From Bacillus sp. FJAT-26390 (GTDB lineage: Bacteria; Bacillota; Bacilli; Paenibacillales; Paenibacillaceae), in NCBI RefSeq assembly GCF_001682865.1, contig NZ_MAQX01000011.1, positions 124,614-188,613 on the forward strand: a DNA stretch of 64,000 nt, given 5' to 3'. The notes beneath the pieces were generated by a model, which was not told the origin of the DNA, did no database searches, and saw only the letters and a program-made list of their open reading frames with translations. Numbering within the stretch: position 1 is the first letter of the stretch; each line of letters opens with the position of its first letter. Of the stretch, positions 1 to 7,975 are shown piece by piece. The position numbers and the translations under genes are program-made.

Positions 1-638
1 GTCTCCGCAATCGCAAAATTGCAGCCGGTCATGCCGATTTCCGCATCCAAAAACTTTTCGCGCAGCTTTTTGCGAACAAAGCCTGCAAGCGCCGTCGTAT
101 CCGGCGGCAGCGTGTAGCCCGCCTCCTTGGAGAGGAGGTCGGCAATTTGATAGCGATTTTTGTGAATCGCCGGAATAACGATATGTGAAGGCATCTCGCC
201 TGCTAGCTGGATAATGTATTCGCCCAAATCGGTTTCTACCGCTTCGACGCCGATTGATTCAAGCGCGTGGTTCAGATGCAGCTCCTCCGACACCATCGAC
301 TTGGATTTGACGACTGACTTGGCATTCGCATGCTCGGCGATATCAAGCGTTAGCTTCACAGCTTCCTCCGTATTGCTTGCAAAATGCACATGGACGCCGT
401 TCGCACGGGCGTTATTTACAAACAGATTTAAATAGTAATCGAGATGAGCGATCGTATGCAGCCTAATTTGCTTGCCGCGCTCCCGCCATTCCTCCCAATT
501 GCCATGCTCGTCTGTCGCTTTCTTTTTTCCGTTGCGAAGACGCTCCGTCGTAAACCTTACCGCTTTGCGCAGAAATTCATCATTGAGCGCAAGATCTGCC
601 CTAGCTTTTACGGTAGCTTCCGTTTTTGCTCCAGCCAT
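1..638 (-). CDS. lutB: LutB-like iron-sulfur L-lactate oxidation protein (partial, C-terminus outside window)
   Basis: The first 212 codons of a LutB homologue are present; the rest lies beyond base 1. The family (about 470 aa) carries ferredoxin-type 4Fe-4S motifs near its C-terminus, so those cannot be seen here. The visible part has the family's N-terminal region (early motif FLRKAVRFTTERLR) and reaches the segment DAEIGMTGCNFAIAET, which is typical of LutB. LutB works with LutA and LutC in the cytoplasm to oxidise L-lactate to pyruvate. The ATG at 636-638 lies two bases after the lutA stop, and its ribosome site (AAGGGGTG) sits inside the end of lutA, so the two are translationally coupled. 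A lutC gene would be expected further left, outside the window. Confidence 0.9.
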   Translation of the reverse strand, partial: MAGAKTEATVKARADLALNDEFLRKAVRFTTERLRNGKKKATDEHGNWEEWRERGKQIRLHTIAHLDYYLNLFVNNARANGVHVHFASNTEEAVKLTLDIAEHANAKSVVKSKSMVSEELHLNHALESIGVEAVETDLGEYIIQLAGEMPSHIVIPAIHKNRYQIADLLSKEAGYTLPPDTTALAGFVRKKLREKFLDAEIGMTGCNFAIAE

Positions 639-640
639 CC

Positions 641-1363
641 TTATTTCACCCCTTCATAGAGAAGCTCTGCCAAATGCATGACGCGAACGGGCTCGTTGCG
701 ATAGCGCAGGTTGCCGGCAATGTTTAGAAGACATGCCATGTCGAGTCCGACCAGCACTTCCGCTTCCGTCTCCAGCACATGATCAACTTTTTCCGTCACC
801 ATTGCCCCTGAAATATCCGCCATTTTGACCGCAAACGTTCCGCCAAAGCCGCAGCAGTCCTCCGCAAATGGAAGCGGGACAAGCTCAAGCCCCTTCACGT
901 TCCGAATAAGCGCGAGCGGCTCGTCCTTGACGCCGAGAATCCGGCTGCCGTGGCAGGAAGGATGGTACGTCACCTTATGAGGGAATGCGGCACCGATATC
1001 CGTAACGCCGAGCACCTGCACCAAAAACTGAGTAAACTCATACGATTTGCTTTGCAGCTTATTCGCACGCTTTAACATAACCGGATCATCCTCAAACAGC
1101 TTTGGATAATGATGAATCATGCCCGTGCAGGAGCCCGAAGGCGAAATAACGAAATCGCTGTCTTCAAAAGCATCCAAGATCGTCTTAGCCGACTCCCTGG
1201 CTTCCTTCCAGTAGCCGCTGTTGAAAGCCGGCTGCCCGCAGCAGGTTTGTACCGTCGGAAACGCCAATGTGACGCCGTACTTCGCCAGCAAGCGCACCAT
1301 CGCTTCGCCGACCCTTGGATATAGCGCATCGCTTAAGCAAGTAATAAATAAGGAAACCTTCAT
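641..1363 (-). CDS. lutA: LutA, (Fe-S)-binding L-lactate oxidation protein
   Basis: 240 aa, full length for LutA. It has the two cysteine-rich CCG domains of the family: TCCGQPAFNSG near residue 40 and DCCGFGGTF near residue 170, each expected to hold part of an iron-sulfur centre. Known role: a subunit of the cytoplasmic LutABC L-lactate oxidase, giving pyruvate. The ATG at 1363 follows AAAAGGGGTGCGGGT. It heads the lutAB operon, whose upstream region holds a FadR/GntR-type palindrome at 1405-1415. It lies directly downstream of the rhamnose operon, whose RhaW domain produces L-lactate, so the neighbourhood makes metabolic sense. Confidence 0.92.
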   Translation of the reverse strand: MKVSLFITCLSDALYPRVGEAMVRLLAKYGVTLAFPTVQTCCGQPAFNSGYWKEARESAKTILDAFEDSDFVISPSGSCTGMIHHYPKLFEDDPVMLKRANKLQSKSYEFTQFLVQVLGVTDIGAAFPHKVTYHPSCHGSRILGVKDEPLALIRNVKGLELVPLPFAEDCCGFGGTFAVKMADISGAMVTEKVDHVLETEAEVLVGLDMACLLNIAGNLRYRNEPVRVMHLAELLYEGVK

Positions 1364-1404
1364 ACCCGCACCCCTTTTGTCATGGTTGATGTTATTTTAT
1401 CAGG

Positions 1405-1415
1405 TTGTCAGACAA
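1405..1415. promoter_or_regulatory. Candidate LutR (GntR/FadR-type) operator upstream of lutA
   Basis: The 11-bp palindrome TTGTCAGACAA (TTGTC-N-GACAA) fits the TNGTNNNACNA pattern bound by FadR-subfamily GntR regulators. It lies 42 bp upstream of the lutA start and just upstream of a TGATAAAAT element that could be the -10. In Bacillus subtilis the lut operon is repressed by LutR, a GntR-family protein. No such regulator is encoded in this window, so the assignment is inference from the site and its position. Confidence 0.45.
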
Positions 1416-1565
1416 GTTTGGTTAAAAAAGAGAATGTCCAATCGGATTTTGAAACGCGATTGTGCTAATGTTCGTTCGAAGCTCTGTAAGCACCTATTGG
1501 CGCTTAAAGCTCCCTATCCCGCGTCAGCAGCTTGCTTTCCAGCGCCATAGACCATCCGCACTTTT

Positions 1566-1606
1566 ACAAAAACAGCGCTGCGCTTCTACTGAAGCCAGCG
1601 CCGTGT
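1566..1606 (-). terminator. Terminator after the rhamnose operon
   Basis: On the minus strand a GC-rich imperfect stem (arms around GGCGCTGGCTTC and GAAGCGCAGCGCTG) is followed by TTTTTG. It lies immediately after the stop of the DeoR-type gene and separates it from lutA. Confidence 0.7.
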
Positions 1607-1610
1607 TCGG

Positions 1611-2369
1611 TTAAACCGTTGTGACGGAGATTTGTTTCTCCTTGAGCTGTGACAACAGCCCAGGCGACAAATACCTGTCGGTTATGATCGTATCGACATC
1701 GCTCAAATCAGCGACATGCGTGAAGGCTTGAACGCCGAATTTGCTGGAGTCAGCCAGCAGAATCACCTGGTCGGCCATGCCGACCATTTTCTGCTTGATG
1801 CGCGCTTGGAGCTCATTTGACTCGCTTACGCCTCGCTCCAAGTGAACGCCCTTGCATGAGAAAAATGCTTTATCCACATGATACGCATCAAGTGAGCGCT
1901 CTGCGAGCGGCCCGACATAAGACAAGGAACGCGATGCCAATATGCCGCCCGTCGAAATCACTTCGATCTTCTCCTTGCTGCTCAGCTCCATCGCTACTTT
2001 GATGGAATTGGTAAGCACCGTCAGCGGTATGTCCGGCATGCTAGCCGCCATATACCAAGCGGTGGAGCTCGCGTCGAGCAAAATACGGTCCTTAGGCTGG
2101 ATCAGCTTAATCGCTTCCTCAGCGATCCGCTTCTTCTCCTCCGCGCGCGTAATTTCCCGCTCAAAATACGGAATCTCCGGCTGCTGATCCTTTACGCTAA
2201 CCGCGCCGCCGTGGGAGCGGCGCAAACGTCCGGCTTGCTCCAAGCGGTCAAGGTCGCGCCGAATCGTTTCCTCGGTTACTTGACATAGCTCGCTTAGCTC
2301 CGTTACACGGATGCTGCCTCTCTCATTTACCAGCTGCACAATTTTGTCGTACCGTTCCTGGACCAGCAT
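1611..2369 (-). CDS. rhaR: DeoR-family regulator of the rhamnose operon
   Basis: 252 aa, the usual DeoR length. The N-terminal winged HTH is visible at about residues 20-55 (RVTELSELCQVTEETIRRDL), followed by the family's RRSHGGAV junction. The C-terminal domain is the sugar-phosphate sensor of the isomerase-like DeoRC fold, with the IDTIITD-type motif near residue 230. It is the last gene of the rhamnose operon, 13 bp after rhaB, as in other Firmicutes where a DeoR protein (RhaR) represses rhamnose use. Its likely targets are the repeated TTTGT-N-TTTGAA elements upstream of rhaEW at 7600-7666. Effector (probably a rhamnose-pathway phosphate) is inferred. Confidence 0.88.
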   Translation of the reverse strand: MLVQERYDKIVQLVNERGSIRVTELSELCQVTEETIRRDLDRLEQAGRLRRSHGGAVSVKDQQPEIPYFEREITRAEEKKRIAEEAIKLIQPKDRILLDASSTAWYMAASMPDIPLTVLTNSIKVAMELSSKEKIEVISTGGILASRSLSYVGPLAERSLDAYHVDKAFFSCKGVHLERGVSESNELQARIKQKMVGMADQVILLADSSKFGVQAFTHVADLSDVDTIITDRYLSPGLLSQLKEKQISVTTV

Positions 2370-2382
2370 AGCGTACCTCTTT

Positions 2383-3876
2383 CTAACTTATATTTGTATT
2401 CGCCTTTTTAGCGATTCCTGTTTTTTCTTTGAATGCACCGTATGCATGCTCCCATTCCGCACGCTGCTCCGGCTCGTACGCGTCAACCGGGAAAGACTCC
2501 CGAATGACCTTGCGCGCTTCCCAAATATCAGCAATCTCGCCGCTTGCAATCCACTGAACGACCATATTGCCGATCGCGCTGCCCTCTACTGGACCTGCCC
2601 ATACCGGCTTGCCGATCGCATTAGCCGTCCATTTGCACAGCAGCGTATTCTGAATGCCGCCTCCTACCATATGAAGACCGTTGAAGGATTGCCCTGAAAG
2701 CTGCTCCGTCAATTCGAACACATAACGGTATTTAAGCGCCAGACTCTCCAAGATACAACGAACGATCGCGCCCGCACCCTCAGGTGCCGATTGCCCTGTA
2801 CGCAAGCAATATTCCGCTACTCTAGCGGGCATATCGCCTGGGCGGAGAAACAACGGATCATCAGGATCAATGAACGCCGCGAATGGCTTCGCTTCATCAG
2901 CCAGCTTAACTAATTCGGGAAACGAGTACGAAACTCCTGCTCGCTCCCACGAGCGTCTGCACTCCTGCAAAATCCACAAGCCCATAATGTTTTTCAGCAA
3001 GCGGAAAGTGCCGTATGCGCCGCCTTCGTTCGTAAAGTTCAGCTGCTGAGCAAGCTCATTAATAACAGGCTCATGAACTTCTGTTCCCATAAGCGACCAT
3101 GTGCCACAGCTCAGATAAGCAAACGAGGGGTTAAGCGCTGGCACTGCCGCAACCGCCGATCCGGTATCATGCTCCGCAGCCGCGTATACAGGAACAGGCT
3201 CGATGCCCAGCTCCTCGCAAACGGAAGGACGCAGGCTGCCCGCCCTAGCTCCAGGCTGCACAACTTTACCGAACATTTCCGGCGAGATGCCGATTGCCCT
3301 TATCAGCTCCTCATCCCAGCTGCCCGTTACCGAATTATACAGCTGAGTCGTCGTCGCATTGGAGAGTTCGTTGAACATTTCGCCAGTCAAAAAATAACGG
3401 AGCAAATCCGGAATCATCAGAAAATGTTTCGCGTCCCGCAAAATCGGCGAATCGGCTTTCTTCAAAGCCGCAAGCTGATAAATCGTATTAAACGGCAGAA
3501 ACTGTATGCCCGTCTTCTCAAAAATACGAGCTTTGGTCAGCTCCTCGACCACCTGCTCCATGACCCCATCCGTATGATGGTCGCGGTAATGGTAAGGATT
3601 GCCCAGCAGCTCGCCGCTGCTTCCGATCAAGCCAAAGTCAACGGCCCAAGAATCGATAGCGATGCTGTCCAGCGTAATGCCGCGATGCTTCACCTTAAGC
3701 AATCCCTGCTTAAGCTCATGCAGCAGCCGCAAAATATCCCAGTGCAGCCGATCGCCGACCTGCACCGGATCATTCGGGAAACGATGCAGCTCCTCAACCT
3801 CGATCTTGCCGTTATTTAACCTTCCGAGCAGCGCTCTTCCGCTGCTCGCCCCGAGATCATAAGCGAGGATGGTCAC
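2383..3876 (-). CDS. rhaB: L-rhamnulokinase
   Basis: 497 aa FGGY-family sugar kinase, typical rhamnulokinase length. The N-terminal AYDLGASSGRALLG is the phosphate-1 ATP motif of the family, with WAVDFGLIG near residue 80, CGTWSLMG near residue 260 and LHMVGGGIQN near residue 400 in the C-terminal nucleotide domain. It phosphorylates L-rhamnulose to L-rhamnulose 1-phosphate in the cytoplasm. It starts at GTG 3876, overlapping the rhaI stop by four bases (GTGA), a sign of translational coupling. A paralogue with many identical blocks sits in the fucose operon at 31911-33413. Confidence 0.93.
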   Translation of the reverse strand: MTILAYDLGASSGRALLGRLNNGKIEVEELHRFPNDPVQVGDRLHWDILRLLHELKQGLLKVKHRGITLDSIAIDSWAVDFGLIGSSGELLGNPYHYRDHHTDGVMEQVVEELTKARIFEKTGIQFLPFNTIYQLAALKKADSPILRDAKHFLMIPDLLRYFLTGEMFNELSNATTTQLYNSVTGSWDEELIRAIGISPEMFGKVVQPGARAGSLRPSVCEELGIEPVPVYAAAEHDTGSAVAAVPALNPSFAYLSCGTWSLMGTEVHEPVINELAQQLNFTNEGGAYGTFRLLKNIMGLWILQECRRSWERAGVSYSFPELVKLADEAKPFAAFIDPDDPLFLRPGDMPARVAEYCLRTGQSAPEGAGAIVRCILESLALKYRYVFELTEQLSGQSFNGLHMVGGGIQNTLLCKWTANAIGKPVWAGPVEGSAIGNMVVQWIASGEIADIWEARKVIRESFPVDAYEPEQRAEWEHAYGAFKEKTGIAKKANTNIS

Positions 3877-5093
3877 CAGCTGGCACCGCCCTTGCCCCTC
3901 ACCAAGATGTCTTTGCCATAGCTGCTGCTCAGGTAGGCTTTCATCGGATCAAGCGGCAACCCTTGCTCTTCGCGCAGCGAATGCAGCAGCGGCGTCACAT
4001 CAAATTCGAAAGCGCGCCGAACAGCGTCTTCCGCGCCTAGAACATCGTTGCGCTCAGCAGCCTCGTCGACTTCGGCATGATTAATAAGCAGCGCCTTCGC
4101 GTATTGTGTCTGAACGTTCAAAACCGAACGCAGCATGGCCGGAATTTTTTGCTCTATATTATGCGATTGGTCGATAAGATAAGCGATATTTTCTACGTTG
4201 CTGCGAATGGCAGCATCTGCGTCATTTGCGCCGTTCAGAATTTGATAGAAAATCAAAAACAGCTCATACGGGTTCACAGAGCCGACAATGAGATCGTCAT
4301 CGGCATATTTGCGGCTGTTGAAATGGAAACCTCCGAGACGTTTCTCGTCGATCAAATAAGCGACGATATGCTCAATATTTGCCCCTGGCAAGTGATGCCC
4401 CGTATCAACAAGCACCTCGGCTTGCGGACCGAGCTTTTGCGCTAGATTATAGGCCATGCCCCAATCCGCGAGATCGGTATGATAGAACGCAGGCTCGAAA
4501 CATTTGTACTCAATCAGCATCCGCATATGCGGCGACATCGCATTGTACATTTCGGTCAACGCTTCCTGCATCCAGCCTTTGCGCTTGCGGATATGGCCTT
4601 GGCCTGGGTAGTTTGTACCGTCAGCGAACCATAGGCTAAAATCACGCGAGCCCGTTTCCTTGGCGATATCTACGCATTCGAGCAAGTGATCCGTTGCTTT
4701 CCGGCGAATCGCCGCATCCGAATTCGTAACGCTTCCAAGCATATAATCCTCATCCTGGAACAGGTTGGGATTGACCGCGCCAATCGTAAGCCCGAGGCTC
4801 TCTGCGTGGCTTCTTAGCTTGCCGTAATCGTCAACTTTGTCCCAAGGAATGTGTATCGCAACTGAAGGGGCAAGTCCTGTCAGATTATGCACCTGCGCCG
4901 CATCGTCAAATTTTTCGAACGGATTGCGGGGAACGCCTTCCTTCTGGAACACCTTAAAACGTGTGCCGGAATCGCCGTAGCCCCATGATGGCGTCTCGAT
5001 TTTTAGCGCTTTCAATTTTGATTTCACATCATCTATGTTAATGCCTCTAGCTTGCTGCTGCTCCTCAAATAACATATAAGCTTTATCGGACAT
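3873..5093 (-). CDS. rhaA: L-rhamnose isomerase, RhaI (Pseudomonas stutzeri) type
   Basis: 406 aa from ATG 5093, chosen because GGAAGG sits nine bases upstream; an in-frame GTG at 5102 has no such site. The protein resembles the RhaI-type L-rhamnose isomerase group rather than the E. coli RhaA type, judged from the N-terminal TPSWGYGDSGTRFKVF and VAIHIPWDKVDDYG segments. The TIM-barrel metal site is suggested by LVDTGHHLPGANIEHIV and GFHFNSRKYADDDL. It converts L-rhamnose to L-rhamnulose, the first catabolic step. It sits between the ASRT-family gene and rhaB in one operon. Confidence 0.9.
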   Translation of the reverse strand: MSDKAYMLFEEQQQARGINIDDVKSKLKALKIETPSWGYGDSGTRFKVFQKEGVPRNPFEKFDDAAQVHNLTGLAPSVAIHIPWDKVDDYGKLRSHAESLGLTIGAVNPNLFQDEDYMLGSVTNSDAAIRRKATDHLLECVDIAKETGSRDFSLWFADGTNYPGQGHIRKRKGWMQEALTEMYNAMSPHMRMLIEYKCFEPAFYHTDLADWGMAYNLAQKLGPQAEVLVDTGHHLPGANIEHIVAYLIDEKRLGGFHFNSRKYADDDLIVGSVNPYELFLIFYQILNGANDADAAIRSNVENIAYLIDQSHNIEQKIPAMLRSVLNVQTQYAKALLINHAEVDEAAERNDVLGAEDAVRRAFEFDVTPLLHSLREEQGLPLDPMKAYLSSSYGKDILVRGKGGASW

Positions 5094-5121
5094 GTTGAAC
5101 ACCCTTCCATATCTATAGTTA

Positions 5122-5493
5122 TTATTTCATTGGAAAAGCCATTGTAGACATTAACGTATTCTCAGCTTGCGTAGAGTCCAGGCGGCTGTATTGTACGATA
5201 ATCGGAATATCGCTCTGCACCTCGATGGCGTAAGGAACGCCGATTGGAATCGACGCTCCTTCCTTCATCAATGTGCTGGTGCGGATATGTTTCGTACGTC
5301 TGCCTGGCACGACAACCACAACATCTTCTATCGGCTCGCGATCCTCAAAATAAATCGTAAAACGAATAAGTGCTTCTTCCGAGGAACAGTTCAGCACGCA
5401 TACCGCTTCGTGGCTGATGAGCGCTCCCGTGCTGTCTGGCGGAATAAAACCGTCGGGAATGTACCAATTTTTTTCTCCTCGCGCTTGAAACAT
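5122..5493 (-). CDS. ASRT-family (sensory rhodopsin transducer-like) small beta protein
   Basis: 123 aa, the full size of the Anabaena sensory rhodopsin transducer family. Recognisable family features are the opening KNWYIPDGFIPP, the CVLNCSSEEA segment, FEDREPIEDV, and the closing VQYSRLDSTQAENTLMST. The founding member is a soluble tetramer that binds a photosensor, but most relatives occur in bacteria without rhodopsins, often next to sugar genes, and their role is unsettled. Here it lies between rhaEW and rhaI. Its AGGAGG ribosome site almost touches the rhaEW stop codon, so it is a true operon member. A ligand-binding or regulatory role in rhamnose use is inference. Confidence 0.8.
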   Translation of the reverse strand: MFQARGEKNWYIPDGFIPPDSTGALISHEAVCVLNCSSEEALIRFTIYFEDREPIEDVVVVVPGRRTKHIRTSTLMKEGASIPIGVPYAIEVQSDIPIIVQYSRLDSTQAENTLMSTMAFPMK

Positions 5494-5508
5494 ATCGCAT
5501 CAGTCCTC

Positions 5509-7578
5509 CTATCGAGTGAATGCAGCAGGCACGCCGCCGTCAATGGTCAGCATGCAGCCCGTCGTTTTGTCCGCTTTGGACGATGCGAAGAAAGCAATGC
5601 CTTCCGCAATGTCGCGCGGATAAATGTTAACGAGCAGCGTTGTGCGTTTGCGGTAGTATTCTTCGAGCTGGTCCGGCTCGATGCCGTATGCCGCTGCACG
5701 TTCATTGCGCCAGCTTCCGTTCCAAATCGCAGAGCCTTGCAAGATCGCATCCGGCAAAATCGTATTCACGCGGATACCGAACTCGCCGCCCTCCGCTGCG
5801 ATGCAACGTGCCAAATGTGCTTCAAGCGCTTTGGCAGAGCTGTATGCGGAAGCATTTTTGCCAGCGTAAACCGAGTTTTTCGAGCCAATGAATACCATGT
5901 TTCCGCCGATGCTTTGCTGCTTCATCAATTTGAACGCTTCGCGCGCTACCAAGAAGTAGCCTGTACCGAGCACGTTCATGTTCAGATTCCATTCCTTAAG
6001 CGAAGTCTCATCGAACGGGCTTGATGTCGCAAGACCTGCATTGTTGACGATGATGTCAACTCCGCCATATGCAAGCGCCGTCTCCGCATAAGCAGCGACT
6101 ACCTGCTCCTCGCTCGTCACATCCATTTTGACGGCTGTCGCACGGTGATCGCCGTATTTCTCGTTAATTTCAGCGGCAACCTTCTGCGCGCCTTCCAAAT
6201 TGAGATCAGCAAGCACGACATGCGCGCCTTCCGACACTAGACGGCGTGCCGTTTCGCTGCCGATGCCGCCTGCGCCGCCCGTAATAAAGGCAACCTTGCG
6301 CGAAAACTCTGTTTCAGCAGGAGCAAGCGACAATTTGTAAAGCTCAAGCGGCCAGTACTCCACGTTGTACGACTCGTTCTCGCTAAGCGATACAAATTCG
6401 CCGAGTGCCGTTGCGCCGCGCATAACCGCAATCGCACGGTGATAAAGTGCTCCGCTGACCTGTGCCATCGCCCAGCTCTTGCCGGTATTGATCATGCCGA
6501 TACCTGGAATGAGGATAACGCGCGGCGCTGCTTCGAACATCACGTCGCCTTCGTTTTTGTTGCGGTCAAAGTAAGCTTTATATTGTTCCTTATAAGCAGC
6601 GATACCTTCTGACAATTTCGCTTTCAAGCCGTCGATATCCTCCGCGTTAGGCGTCCAATCAATAAACAATGGAACAACCTTTGTGTGCACAAGGTGATCC
6701 GGGCAAGCAGCGCCTACTTGAGATAGTTGCGGCGAATCCTGTCCGCTGACGAATGCAAGCACATCCGCCTCCTCGTCAAAGGTCAAAATCATTTTTTTCG
6801 CATCGCTAACCGCGCCGCGAATGGTTGGCATTACTTGAGCGGCAACGCTTCTGCGCACATCCGCTTCCAGCACCTCGTGCTTTACGCCGCCGAACAGCGA
6901 TGCTTCGTCAAAGCGGGATTCGATGAACGCTTCCGCTTCCGAAATGATTTTGATCGTTTGCGCGTAACATTCCTCGCTCGTCTCGCCCCATGTCACTAAG
7001 CCGTGCTTCTCCATAAGCACGAGCTCCGCATTCGGGTTAGCGAGAACGCCTTCCGCAATCATTTTCGACAGGTTAAAGCCAGGACGCACATAAGGAACCC
7101 ATACGAAGCGGTCGCCGAAAATTTCCTTCGCTAGCGCTTTGCCGTTATCCGCGCAGCACAAGCTAATAATAGAATCGGGATGCGTATGATCCACGTGTTT
7201 AAAAGGAAGAAAAGCATGCAGCAGCGTTTCGATAGACGCGCGCGGGTGCTTCGAATCGATCATGCAGTTCACTAAGTAAGCAACCATCTCTTCATCCGGC
7301 ATTTCGGAACGCTCGAACAATGGACGGATATCATCCATACGAAGACCCGTAAAGTTGCCTGCCTTCATTGAAGCCAAATCAGAGCCGCTGCCCTTCACGT
7401 ACATCACTTCAACTTCGCGGCCGCGGAAGTCTTTTACGATTGTTTTGCTGGACGTGTTGCCGCCGCCATAGTTGCATACCCGGCGATCCGAGCCGATAAT
7501 GTTGGAGCGGTAAACAAGCTCAGCTAATCCGTTCTCAAGCTGCGATGCTTTTTCATTTTCCCATAAGCTTTGTACCAT
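5509..7578 (-). CDS. rhaEW: Bifunctional rhamnulose-1-phosphate aldolase / L-lactaldehyde dehydrogenase
   Basis: 689 aa from ATG 7578, selected because GGAGGTATATCC precedes it; an upstream in-frame start at 7665 has no ribosome site and lies in the promoter. The N-terminal half is a class II aldolase (metal-site HTHPDS near residue 130, MEKHGLVTWG further on). The C-terminal third is a short-chain dehydrogenase with GGAGGIGSETARRL, NNAG, and a YSSAKALEAHLARC catalytic Tyr/Lys. Product flow: L-rhamnulose 1-phosphate gives DHAP plus L-lactaldehyde, which the second domain oxidises to L-lactate. First gene of the rhamnose operon. Confidence 0.93.
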   Translation of the reverse strand: MVQSLWENEKASQLENGLAELVYRSNIIGSDRRVCNYGGGNTSSKTIVKDFRGREVEVMYVKGSGSDLASMKAGNFTGLRMDDIRPLFERSEMPDEEMVAYLVNCMIDSKHPRASIETLLHAFLPFKHVDHTHPDSIISLCCADNGKALAKEIFGDRFVWVPYVRPGFNLSKMIAEGVLANPNAELVLMEKHGLVTWGETSEECYAQTIKIISEAEAFIESRFDEASLFGGVKHEVLEADVRRSVAAQVMPTIRGAVSDAKKMILTFDEEADVLAFVSGQDSPQLSQVGAACPDHLVHTKVVPLFIDWTPNAEDIDGLKAKLSEGIAAYKEQYKAYFDRNKNEGDVMFEAAPRVILIPGIGMINTGKSWAMAQVSGALYHRAIAVMRGATALGEFVSLSENESYNVEYWPLELYKLSLAPAETEFSRKVAFITGGAGGIGSETARRLVSEGAHVVLADLNLEGAQKVAAEINEKYGDHRATAVKMDVTSEEQVVAAYAETALAYGGVDIIVNNAGLATSSPFDETSLKEWNLNMNVLGTGYFLVAREAFKLMKQQSIGGNMVFIGSKNSVYAGKNASAYSSAKALEAHLARCIAAEGGEFGIRVNTILPDAILQGSAIWNGSWRNERAAAYGIEPDQLEEYYRKRTTLLVNIYPRDIAEGIAFFASSKADKTTGCMLTIDGGVPAAFTR

Positions 7579-7599
7579 GGATATACCTCCGAATGATGT

Positions 7600-7666
7600 T
7601 TTGTATTTGTTTGAATCGATCATAACATATTTGTTTATTTTTGAATACACATATTTCAAACACAAA
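7600..7666 (-). promoter_or_regulatory. rhaEW: rhaEW promoter region with repeated DeoR-type elements
   Basis: Three related elements occur upstream of rhaEW: TTTGTATTTGTTTGAA at 7600-7615, TTTGTTTATTTTTGAA at 7630-7645 (13 of 16 identical, 30 bp away, about three helical turns), and an inverted copy TTTCAAACACAAA at 7654-7666. Between them, on the minus strand, lies a TATGAT -10-like hexamer (7619-7624); the -35 is weak. TTTGAA-rich direct repeats are common targets of DeoR-family repressors, and such a regulator is encoded at the end of this operon. Confidence 0.5.
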
Positions 7667-7741
7667 CGGAAATGATAAGCGACGTTTTATAGCGCTAAAA
7701 CAAAAACAAAACAGGAGTAAAAGCGTAAATAAAAACAGATA

Positions 7742-7772
7742 AAAAAAAGATCTGCTACGAAATAGCAGATCT
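7742..7772 (-). terminator. Strong hairpin-terminator upstream of the rha promoter
   Basis: A perfect 10-bp stem (AGATCTGCTA/TAGCAGATCT) with a 5-nt loop is followed on the minus strand by seven U residues. It lies between the terminator of the ArsR-type gene and the rhaEW promoter. It could end a small RNA, act as an attenuator of a longer rha leader, or serve as a second insulator. Confidence 0.75.
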
Positions 7773-7919
7773 CACAGCAAACGGCATCTCATCCCCTACC
7801 CGCAGCCTGTCAACTGGATTTTTTCAGCTGCAAGACAACCATTTCCCCGGAGCTTGTCTCTAGTCCTCTTAAACTTTCTCTTCAATTGAATAACCCAGCC
7901 CAGCCGCATAAACCCAATC
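7773..7919 (-). other. Non-coding, structured stretch between two terminators (upstream of rhaEW)
   Basis: There is no gene between 7579 and 7975. Read on the minus strand, 7773-7880 can fold into further hairpins: AGACAA...TTGTCT at about 7834-7860 and GCAGC...GCTGC at about 7802-7832, just ahead of the 7742-7772 terminator. A weak promoter (TTGAAG, 17-bp gap, TAGAGA) is conceivable near 7860-7890. I do not recognise a known riboswitch or T-box. A small RNA or leader is possible but unproven. Confidence 0.35.
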
Positions 7920-7958
7920 AAAAAAAGCTCCGCAAAGTCACAAATGACTTTGCGGAGC
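7920..7958 (-). terminator. Terminator of the ArsR-type regulator gene
   Basis: A perfect 14-bp stem (GCTCCGCAAAGTCA with its complement, 4-nt loop) is followed on the minus strand by seven U residues, 17 bp past the stop codon at 7976. Confidence 0.9.
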
Positions 7959-7975
7959 GCGTCCCTTACCTGCCA

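Noticed and set aside
3073-3819. 248-codon frame antisense to rhaB
   Set aside because: Shadow of rhaB, whose catalytic motifs are intact; composition is not protein-like.
5167-6024. 285-codon frame antisense to rhaEW and the ASRT gene
   Set aside because: Arises from the GC-skewed third positions of the real genes; no start signal and Arg/Cys-rich nonsense composition.
7742-7958. T-box or known riboswitch upstream of rhaEW
   Set aside because: No T-box sequence, and no lysine, SAM, cobalamin, c-di-GMP or guanidine riboswitch core was recognised; only unassigned hairpins remain.
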